A stretch of 64,000 bases of DNA from Telmatactis stephensoni (lineage: Eukaryota > Cnidaria > Anthozoa > Actiniaria > Isophelliidae), in the NCBI GenBank assembly GCA_029948255.1, contig JALIZF010000960.1, positions 54,032 to 118,031 of the forward strand. Direction: 5' to 3'. This document shows, in pieces, positions 44,139 through 51,993 of the stretch. Each line of letters starts with the position of its first letter. Positions within the stretch are counted from its first letter, which is position 1. The notes beneath the pieces were generated by a model. It was given only the letters and a program-made list of their open reading frames with translations, was not told the DNA's origin and made no database searches. The position numbers and the translations under genes are program-made.

Positions 44139-47067
44139 ACAAATAATAATAATGATAATAATTATAATAATAATAATAATAGTAATAATAATGGAAACTT
44201 TATTTGCTTATGAATACAGTTGTAAATCTCACTACGTAAGGCAATAAACAACTGGCTACTTGAATTGATACATGAGTAATATATATAAATGTATATTTAC
44301 AAGGAATCCAATTAAATGAAAAAAAAAAAAAAAAAATTAGGATTTTAATAGTTCTGGGTCATTCCAAATCTTATTTCTGCAGCAAAATATATAATATGTT
44401 GCTCTAATGGCAAGATTTATCGTTTTCCTAATAATATAGAGTTGTTGTTTTTTATCAATGCCAATGTCATTCATCATGTCTAGGAAGGTGGAGCATTCAT
44501 CCGAGAAAACGCCAAGAGAACTCATGGAGAGGTTAACAAATTTAACACATCTGTAGTCACTGCTCAAGTCGTTAATCAAGTTCTTGTATTTTTCTCGTTT
44601 ACGCATTGCATTTTTACAAAGGTTGGATTCGAACCCAACTGTTAGTTCTAGGACATACAAGCACTTGGAATGTATTAGAAAAAGAAGATCTGGACGGAAA
44701 GTGTCACCAGTTATAATTGAAGGACTCGAATAACCATTCACATCAGCATAGAGTGAAGAGCGATCATTAATTGCAGGTTGAAGGGAAGTGGCGATGAAAT
44801 TTAGAATTGAGTCGTGTCTCCAGGTAAAGCGTTCAAGGTAATGCTGGCAACCAGCGACAACATGGAGGAGTGATTCAGGATTAAGGCAGAAAGAGCAGTC
44901 AGGACTTTGTGACGATCCCCATCTGAACAGATTTTTACGTGTAACGAGGGAGTTGTGTATGTAGCGAATGGTAAAGTTATAAATGTTCTTGGGAAGGTTA
45001 GACTGGACAGATGACCAAATAGAATTAACAGATGATAATGAAAACTTGATAACATTTGCGAAAAAGAAACCTTGAGATGTTAGATGGTGTAGCAGTTTAT
45101 CTTCTTGATTAGAACGGAAATCTTTAAGAACTTCTTTAGTAGATTTGTATACATCGTATTGGATGTTAGTGTGGCAGCTCGACGACTTCCAGAGATCTTT
45201 AATGGAATCATTACGGGACTTTTTTAAGGAATTACGGAGGACTGTTTGACATTGAATAAAATTGACAGAAGGAGGACAAATATTAAGACCAAATTTATTA
45301 CGCTCAAGAAAAACGTTACTCAGTGTACCAGATATTGGGATATCAAGCCATTTACGAATGAATCCATTCACTATAGAATCAATGTTTTCTATTATCCAGG
45401 TTTTAGATATATCAGCTACAGTAAAATGCCAGGAAAGTTTAGATAAGACATAGCGGCTGTACAGGAGAAGTTTATTTTTAGGATGCAATGGCTTCATATC
45501 AATGTCATTCATCAGATCTTGAACAAGAGAGGTCAGTTCAGACATGTGTTGGTGGTTAGACATGTTGAAATCAAAGAAACGTCCTAAGTAGCGAAATGAA
45601 TCACCCATTTTGACGTAAGGGACAAGAACTCCATTTATTAACAGTTTAGGCAAATATTGGACGGATTTAGTGTACAGTTTCTTGATACCAAAAGTAATGC
45701 ACTTATCAACCCTTATTATCATGTCAGACCATTGGCACCAGATTATAAAGCGATTGATTAAGTGCTGATTTTCTGATTCTTGGCCACTTATGACGGCAGC
45801 GTCGTCAGCGAACTGGAACCAGTGGATGGGATTTAAAAACTTTAGGGAAAAACCAAATTGTCTATACTTCTCGGATTTAATGTGCTGGAGAAACGTATTG
45901 AAGCATAGGTTAAAAAGAAGAGGGCTTAAGCAATCACCTTGAAGCACACCGCGACCAACATGTATAAAAGGAGTGCGAAAATCATTAGTAATTATGGAGG
46001 TTTTGAAATCGGTGTACAAGCTTTTAATTAGAAATTTTATATGATCAGGAATGTGGTGGTAATCAAGAACTGCTTGAATCAAGTTGTGATGAACTTCACC
46101 AAAGGCGTTCTTCAGGTCAAGTAGAGTAATAACAAGAGAGCGTTGCTTTATGCGAGCTTTGTTGATGATGTGAGCCATTTGAGCCGTATGCTCAAAAGTT
46201 CCAGAGAGACCAGGGGTAAAACCTTTTTGAATTTCATGCTCAATAAAGTTATTAGCGGCAAGGAAGTTAAAGATGGCATTACGAAGACAGGAGGTAAAAA
46301 CCTTTAATGGCACTGATTGAAGAGTAATAGGACGAAAATTAGCAGGGTCATTGGTGTTCCCTTTTTTATGGATAAGGATTGTGCAGGCTTGCTTCCATTC
46401 GCTTGGGACGGATTGAGTTAACCATGCTGTACGGATAATTTGAGATAGATAAGTGCGAAGGAAGGGACATCTTTTGAAACAAATGATTGACAGTTGATCT
46501 AAGGGACAAGGAGAACCAGAAGCCTTCATCTTTCTAATGACAATTGAGATCTGTTCGTACGTTGGAGGTTCAAGGTTAAACGGAATTACAGGATCAGACA
46601 AAGTTGGTATCCAACTTGGAAGGTTGAAAACTTTAGTCGGGTTAACTGATGAAAGAGTTCTTGCAAAGTAATTATAACACTCTTCCATGGAGAATGAGGG
46701 GAGGATCTCATCTTTTTTATTGAAGATCTTTTTGACGTAGCCCCAAAAATTTTTGGCAATAGAGTAATCATGATTTACTGAGTCAGTGATGTCAATAGGC
46801 GACTTGTTTTGCAGCTTGTCACGCAATAGGCGAGATACGTATTTAATTTCCGTGATATCGGCGTTAGACTGTTTTAAAGCTTTGAGAGATTTCTTTAGAT
46901 CCTGTTTAGACTTATCTTTGTACTTATTTGTTAGGTTTTTATCAATGACTTGTGAAAATTTACCAAAATTAGTAGAGAAATATTCATAAATAGTGTCATT
47001 CAGAAGTTTGATACTTGAGCTGAGGTTCTGAGCTGTGATTGGAAGATTCAAGAGTAGAACTGATTTG

Positions 47068-47107
<40 letters not shown>
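44139..47107 (-). mobile_element. Non-LTR retroelement bounded by (AAT)n tracts
   Basis: On the minus strand the 3' UTR ends in CAAATAAAGTTTCC followed by an (ATT)n tail (44143-44190), a microsatellite tail typical of several non-LTR clades. The 5' side stops at another (ATT)n tract (47065-47107), so it is 5'-truncated or recombined. It lies inside the third copy of the duplicated module. Confidence 0.75.
44337..47051 (-). CDS. Reverse transcriptase with C-terminal restriction-like endonuclease (5'-partial)
   Basis: About 904 codons from TTG at 47049-47051; the frame stays open further upstream into the (ATT)n tract, so the true start is lost. RT motifs: ILIHKKGNTNDPANFRPITL (226-244), D312 in TLLDLKNAFGEV, GVLQGDCLSPLLFN (368-381) and QFADDAAV (413-420). 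C-terminal: CSFC (719-722) with HVVAGC (zinc cluster CCHC), then FRPDLLF (785-791) and LELTVGFE (801-808), the PD-(D/E)XK core of R2/R4-type elements. It is distinct from the RT at 40685-43165 (different motif spellings, different nuclease spacing). No internal stop. Confidence 0.85.
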   Translation of the reverse strand: MNLPITAQNLSSSIKLLNDTIYEYFSTNFGKFSQVIDKNLTNKYKDKSKQDLKKSLKALKQSNADITEIKYVSRLLRDKLQNKSPIDITDSVNHDYSIAKNFWGYVKKIFNKKDEILPSFSMEECYNYFARTLSSVNPTKVFNLPSWIPTLSDPVIPFNLEPPTYEQISIVIRKMKASGSPCPLDQLSIICFKRCPFLRTYLSQIIRTAWLTQSVPSEWKQACTILIHKKGNTNDPANFRPITLQSVPLKVFTSCLRNAIFNFLAANNFIEHEIQKGFTPGLSGTFEHTAQMAHIINKARIKQRSLVITLLDLKNAFGEVHHNLIQAVLDYHHIPDHIKFLIKSLYTDFKTSIITNDFRTPFIHVGRGVLQGDCLSPLLFNLCFNTFLQHIKSEKYRQFGFSLKFLNPIHWFQFADDAAVISGQESENQHLINRFIIWCQWSDMIIRVDKCITFGIKKLYTKSVQYLPKLLINGVLVPYVKMGDSFRYLGRFFDFNMSNHQHMSELTSLVQDLMNDIDMKPLHPKNKLLLYSRYVLSKLSWHFTVADISKTWIIENIDSIVNGFIRKWLDIPISGTLSNVFLERNKFGLNICPPSVNFIQCQTVLRNSLKKSRNDSIKDLWKSSSCHTNIQYDVYKSTKEVLKDFRSNQEDKLLHHLTSQGFFFANVIKFSLSSVNSIWSSVQSNLPKNIYNFTIRYIHNSLVTRKNLFRWGSSQSPDCSFCLNPESLLHVVAGCQHYLERFTWRHDSILNFIATSLQPAINDRSSLYADVNGYSSPSIITGDTFRPDLLFLIHSKCLYVLELTVGFESNLCKNAMRKREKYKNLINDLSSDYRCVKFVNLSMSSLGVFSDECSTFLDMMNDIGIDKKQQLYIIRKTINLAIRATYYIFCCRNKIWNDPELLKS

Positions 47108-47109
<2 letters not shown>

Positions 47110-47320
47110 TGAGATATTGAGTTTATTTTACGGGCTAATGAAGAGCACTCTTCTGATAAGAAATGTACATGTAATTTTTGTAGCTTTTGGTTTTGAATGC
47201 CTGAGGCTTTAGGCTAAAGCCTGACTAGAGTAGAACCAGGAAATTTGTAAATAAGAAATATCCTGTGATTAAATAAAATAATAATAATAAAGATTTATTG
47301 TCAACATATCCACAGAAGAT
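47068..47320. other. (AAT)n tract and short unassigned segment
   Basis: (AAT)n at 47065-47107, then about 200 bases with an (AAT)n end again at 47275-47292. It looks like a fragment of another microsatellite-tailed retroelement; no coding. Confidence 0.4.
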
Positions 47321-47589
47321 TCGCCCCATGTAAGGTAATCCGGAACTAGGCTGGATTCCGGATCCTATGGCCTGGATTCCGGATCCCAGTCGCTCGGATT
47401 GCGGATTTTAGTCAATGGATTCCGGATTCCAGTGGCTGGCCTTCTGGATTCCAGTTCTGAACTCCAAACTCTGGATTTTGGATTCCAATCTTTAAAATGT
47501 CTGGATTGCGGATCCCAAGATTCGGATTCCGGATTCCAAAGTCATATTTTTCTTGGATTCCGGATTCCGGATTACCTTACACGAGGCGA
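47321..47589. mobile_element. 269-bp TIR element filled with GGATTCC repeats
   Basis: The ends TCGCC(C/T)C(A/G)TGTAAGGTAATCC are inverted repeats of about 23 bases, and GAAGAT is repeated at 47315-47320 and 47590-47595. The interior (about 47352-47572) is a degenerate tandem array of GGATTCC/GGATTCCGGATTCC. Confidence 0.75.
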
Positions 47590-47596
47590 GAAGATA

Positions 47597-47765
47597 CACA
47601 AAAGATGGTGTGCTTTAAAGCAATCTAGCGCAAAAACGGCTACGGTGTTCCCCATTTTTTATTTCATTCAGTTTTGGGATCAGCAACTCACAAAAATTAT
47701 TACTGTGTGAAGTTTTATGAGAATTCCATGTTTAGTTTTATTTCTACGGAATTGCCTTAAGCTCC
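47597..47765. repeat. Third, partial copy of the duplicated module (right part)
   Basis: Homologous to 3765-3930 and 12350-12510, including the CGGTGACCCC-type motif (here with a C-to-T-type change, GGTGTTCCCC). Ends at GAATTGCCTTAA. Confidence 0.75.
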
Positions 47766-48654
47766 CTACTGAGTTTGCGGCGACGTTAGCCTCGCTTGAA
47801 GGCCACGAATTCAAAATATTAATAACATTAATAGTTAAGCACGAAAAAGAGCAAATCTTTTTAAGATTTCCAAATGAACGTAAAAGCACTAAAGATGCAA
47901 TACACTTTTTCGTATACATCAAGTGTATTGCATCTTTTTAAGATAATTGAGTGAAAAAAGATTTTAAGAAAAGTTAAAGCTAAAAAAAATATAAAAATAA
48001 TATTTTTTGTCACTCGTCAAGGGCCGTCGAGGCCTGTCATGAAAACAAGGGCTATATGGGAAAATTACGGTTGATTGGAATTTTATCTATATGTCGTCCT
48101 ATATCAACAGTACCAAACAATTTTATTAGCTAATAATTTGTACTTAAAAACTAATCATATTGCACAAACATAGAATAATTAAATACTCTAAAACTCCTGC
48201 AAGCTTTTCCCGCTTCGAATTTGTAAAGAATTATTATTGCACCGACAAAGTTTTCAAAACCTGGAAACCTTTCAATGGCATTCTTTAGAATCAAGAGAAA
48301 ATAAGGTAAGATTATTACCTCATCTTTAATTTTAATCAGTATGATCAAATCTAAACCCAAACCCAAAGATGTCTGTTTGATAAAAGAAAATATTTGAAAA
48401 CGACTTTTCTAGACATAACTTTTTTATGCCGCCAAGAACTAAAATTAAAAAAGCAATTAAGATGCATGATTTTTTTATTTTCCTAATCACATAAAGAGTA
48501 CCTCACCTACCCAAACACTAGTCTTCAGAACTACAAGCTCTAAGATCAACGAGTGGTTCAAAGGTAAGATTGTGAATAGTCTTGAGAACGTTTGATGTTG
48601 TCCTTCAGTAGCATATTGAAATAACAGAATTGTGTTCGAGCGGAGGCAGTTTAC
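47766..48654. other. Intergenic DNA
   Basis: AT-rich. No gene recognised. A weak acceptor-like site at about 48285 on the minus strand is not enough to call an exon. Confidence 0.3.
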
Positions 48655-48734
48655 CTTGGGAAGGTGAATCCAAGCTATGGCCGATCTTGTTTCTGAAAAT
48701 GCCTTGAAGATACCAAATCGCACGATTTTGACCT
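48655..48734 (-). CDS. Candidate orphan exon
   Basis: 80 bases bounded by acceptor cctttag and donor CCCAAG|gtaaac on the minus strand. It reads VKIVRFGIFKAFSETRSAIA and then WIHLPK, which looks like real protein (beta-strand-like, with W and P) rather than random DNA. No neighbouring exon in a compatible phase was found, so it could be part of a gene with long introns or a relic. Confidence 0.25.
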
Positions 48735-49146
48735 CTAAAGGATACGACGACAAAACAAGACGACGAGGTTTTATTAGCTTCTTATTATAGTAGACTACTC
48801 ACAACACTTTTGAGGTGTTAGTGCTAATAATTTAACAAATATAGTCAGGTCATAATTCGACCATTATTCACTGCTGTTGTTTTTGAACGGAGATGCACGA
48901 TCATCGATACCCATCCATAACATATGTGCTCGTGTCCTCCCCCAGAGCCTGCCTCATCATTTAAAAAATAGATTCTATGTTTTCGTACGTCTGATGTTTC
49001 GACTAGATGTAATGGAAGCTAAGCGAATCACACCTTAGTCGTGATTGGAAAGCGTGTGTAAGAAGAATGTGCTTTACTGCATGGTCTCCGAAAATCTTCT
49101 ACACATTTTCTCACCTTCTACTACCCTATTAGGTAGAAACAAGGTA
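48735..49146. other. Intergenic DNA
   Basis: No feature recognised. Confidence 0.3.
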
Positions 49147-49151
49147 TTCAT

Positions 49152-49355
49152 CAGTGGCGGATTTGGGAAGGGGTGCAGGGGGGGGGGGGGGGGGTGTGCA
49201 CCCCTCCTGAGACGACGTTGAGTCCGATCCTTTTTCTCACCAATATTCGTTCATATATCCTCTCGGCAGTTTCCAATTTATATGATGGTGCATCCCCCCC
49301 CCCCCTCCTGAAGACGGTGCAACCCCTCCTGAAGATAATCCTGGATCCGCCCCTG
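49152..49355. mobile_element. 204-bp hAT-like MITE, 5-bp target duplication TTCAT
   Basis: Ends CAGTGGCGGATTTGGG and its near-complement ATCCGCCCCTG, with inner G-run and C-run, and TTCAT at 49147-49151 and 49356-49360. Resembles the 17846-19104 element in having CAG ends, G-runs and a 5-bp duplication. It ends about 35 bases before the IGFBP-domain gene. Confidence 0.75.
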
Positions 49356-49393
49356 TTCATGTATTTTTTGTCTCCCATCTATAGAAAACAGCA

Positions 49394-50144
49394 ATGAAGA
49401 CATTTTTGGTTTTGTGCGTTTGTGCCTTGCTAGTGTCACAAGTTGTTTCATTGTCTTGTCTGCCTTGTCATGCCTTTAAGTGCAGACCCCTCAGATGCAA
49501 AGGTATAAAGAAGTGAGCTCTTTCAGATTTTAGGAAAACAATCGAAGAATTAACTAGTTTTAAGTGGCTGCTTTTCATTCATTCATTCATTCATTCGTTC
49601 ATTCATCCATTCATTCATTTAATTCATTCGTTCGTTCGTTCATTCATTCATTCATCCACTCATTCAATCAGTCAGTCAGTCAGTCAGTCAATCATTCAAT
49701 CAGTCAGTCAGTTAATGAGCTATTCATATTAAGGCAACTATATAGTCAATCAGTAATTTATTCATTTTATGTCAGTGCAGTCAATCAGTCAGCCGATAGA
49801 TTCATTCATTCGTTTATTCCTTCCTCCCTTCCTTTCTTCCTTCCTTCCTTCCTTCCTTCCTTCCTTCCTTCCTTCCTTCCTTCCTTCATTCATCCAGTCA
49901 GTCTGTTAGCTGAAATTGTTGTCTTAAAACCGTTTTAGGCTCAACTATAAAGAAGGGTGGTGTATGCCGATGTTGTGATCGATGTGCCAAAGTGCTCGGG
50001 GAGAGATGCAATGGAATGTGGAACTGGTATGGTACTTGTGACAAAGGTCTGAAGTGTGTCTTGCGCCGCGGTCCTCACAAGAAACCCATTGTCAACCCTC
50101 CAGGTTTTCCCTACCGAGCGGGTGGAAAATGCGAAAAGCAATAA
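49394..50144 (+). CDS. Small secreted IGFBP-domain protein (two exons)
   Basis: Exon 1 is 49394-49502 and exon 2 is 49939-50144, joined in phase 1 (AAAG|gtataa ... ttttag|GC). The product is 104 residues. Residues 1-19 or so are a signal peptide (MKTFLVLCVCALLVSQVVS). The mature part has the cysteine pattern of the insulin-like growth factor binding N-terminal domain: CLPCHAFKCRPLRC, then CRCCDRCAKVLGERC (matching the family's GCGCC..CA...G..C), GTCDKGLKC and a final Cys at KCEKQ. The total length fits single-IGFBP-domain proteins of invertebrates, which act extracellularly in immunity or growth control; the role here is unknown. An AATAAA lies at 50170-50175. The intron holds a tetranucleotide microsatellite. 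Confidence 0.82.
49577..49890. repeat. (ATTC)/(CAGT)/(CCTT) microsatellite in the IGFBP gene intron
   Basis: Three different tetranucleotide runs follow each other within the 436-base intron. Confidence 0.9.
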
Positions 50145-50169
50145 CGTACTGTAGCACACATTATGCATC

Positions 50170-50175
50170 AATAAA
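50170..50175 (+). terminator. Polyadenylation signal AATAAA of the IGFBP-domain gene
   Basis: AATAAA 26 bases after the stop codon. Confidence 0.7.
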
Positions 50176-50474
50176 AAGTCAACTATGATCAGAATTTTGA
50201 TTTGTCAGGCCCTTTTTTGCATTGGTTCTCTCTGTTTCTTTCTGTCTCTGTCTCTCTCGCATTGCTTCGCTTCATTCAACATGCAAAAGGAATGTTTAAA
50301 CTCCTTCCAGGTCACACACACATGCTACGCTGATTAATAGACCATTAAGATTCTATAGGACATCTACATAACCGTTAATAGTCTTTTCATAAATTTCCTC
50401 CTATTTTGTATTCAGTTCAGTCTAGACAAACACATACCTTACTACTTTTTGTATTTTTTAATATTTTTTGCCTA
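50176..50474. other. Intergenic DNA
   Basis: A short TCTG/TCTC-rich patch at 50230-50260; nothing else recognised. Confidence 0.35.
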
Positions 50475-50483
50475 CTACTCACC

Positions 50484-50660
50484 TAGCCTCCTCCGCAGGC
50501 AACTCCTTTTATCTCTTGGGCTTCCTGTTGCAAAGAAGAGAGACTGGGAGCGAGCCAAAAAAGATGAGAGTCTTCCTCTCTTCTGGTTCCAGTCCCCCTC
50601 TCCCTCTCCTCATTTACCACAGGAAATCCAATAGAAAGGAGTAGCCTGCGGAGGAGGCTA
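50484..50660. mobile_element. 177-bp MULE-like MITE, 9-bp target duplication
   Basis: TIR TAGCCTCCTCCGCAGGC and its complement GCCTGCGGAGGAGGCTA, with CTACTCACC at 50475-50483 and 50661-50669. Inner arms continue the complementarity (GACTGGGAGCGAGCC region only partly). A diverged relative is at 39434-39515. Confidence 0.8.
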
Positions 50661-50669
50661 CTACTCACC

Positions 50670-51990
50670 TACTACATCCTCTTATTTCCACCTTCACACT
50701 TCCTTCTCTCCCTCTTCGTCCATCCCTACGAACGTCCGCCGTTTTTTTACCCCCCCTCCCCCCTCCCAGTCCAATCCACGTTCTCTCATCCTCGCGCCTC
50801 TCCTAGCAGTAGAGTCCGATTACCCAACTATATTCAACAATATTTTCGTGGTTATAAATTTATGTCCAAGCACTCCCTATGGGAACTTATATGGTGGATT
50901 TCGACATTATATTTAGTGTATTTGGAATTGAATTTATAACCATTATTTGTGTGACCATCCTCGGAGGCCCAGGACCTCTCAAGCTCAAGTTTTGCAGCTT
51001 TTTCTGAAGAGCTAACGTACCAGGATTGTTCTCTTTTCATCTGTTCTACTCTAAAAATCAACATGTGAGATAAAATCGAAAATAATTATGCTGAATGTAA
51101 AAACACGAATCCAGTCACAACGTACATCCATATTATTAGCAAACATAGAGAAATATTGGTTGTTGTCAATAGTTTTTCGTCTAAACTCGCCCTTATCGAG
51201 CTGAGCACAAAAAATAAACACGATAACCCCAATTTTTTAATTTAAGTTTTGAAATCACTAAACTTTAATTACTAAGTGTACTAAATTTTATCAAAAATCT
51301 GTTTTCGGTTATACTTCGATCTACGGAATATCTTAATGGCAAATAAAAGGCGGTAGCCATGTTGTGATGTCATAAACGTCTCAAAATTTGAATCACAATG
51401 TTGAGGTCAAAATAAATATTGAGGAGATCTAATTAGGCACGCATGCGTGGTACACTTGGCCTTGGTGTCTGGGGGGAGAAGACAGTGTGTGCCTGTGAGG
51501 GAGGGGAAGGTGAAGAGAGAATGTACCTGTGTAACATTTTTGGGCTTCCTGTGGTGGTCGCTCAAGCGACCTAAACGATACAAAAAGGAGTGAAAACTAC
51601 AACTTATGGGATTAGTCTATGCTTATTTGTCCCGACTGAAAGCTAGATTGGGATGAGTGGATGGAAGGGAGGGGGGTCAGTCCCAATATTGCAAGAAAGA
51701 CACGTCATGTAATGCTTCTAATCGATTTATTAGCTATTTGCTACTACATCAGAATCATGCATCATACCTGGAAGAAAAGAAAGACAAGGTTGGTTAGAAC
51801 TCAGTTAAAAAACAAACAAAATTCCAGAGGGATAGACAAACAGTGATGATAATAAGTAATACAGTGCAATGCAAACAGAAGGCATATGGACAGACAGACA
51901 ACTATTCATACAGACAAGCGGACAGACTCAGACATACCGTCTTTTCCGTTTCTCGGGGATATTAGATTGAGATTGCCCACGATAAATACT
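50670..51990. other. Spacer with SINE-like tail and a dispersed repeat
   Basis: 50985-51130 is homologous to 39950-40050, including CTAAAAATCAACATGTGA and ATGCTGAATGTAAAAACACG. 51190-51350 is a diverged member of the CGGTGACCCC family (here CGATAACCCCAATTTTTTAA). 51726-51731 holds TTTATT, that is AATAAA on the minus strand, a likely poly(A) signal for the protease gene. Confidence 0.5.
51726..51731 (-). terminator. Likely polyadenylation signal of the protease-ShK gene
   Basis: AATAAA on the minus strand about 265 bases after the stop codon at 51994-51996. Confidence 0.4.
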
Positions 51991-51993
51991 TAC

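Noticed and set aside
49564..49938. Ser/Phe/Ile-rich 124-codon frame
   Set aside because: Intronic microsatellite of the IGFBP-domain gene.
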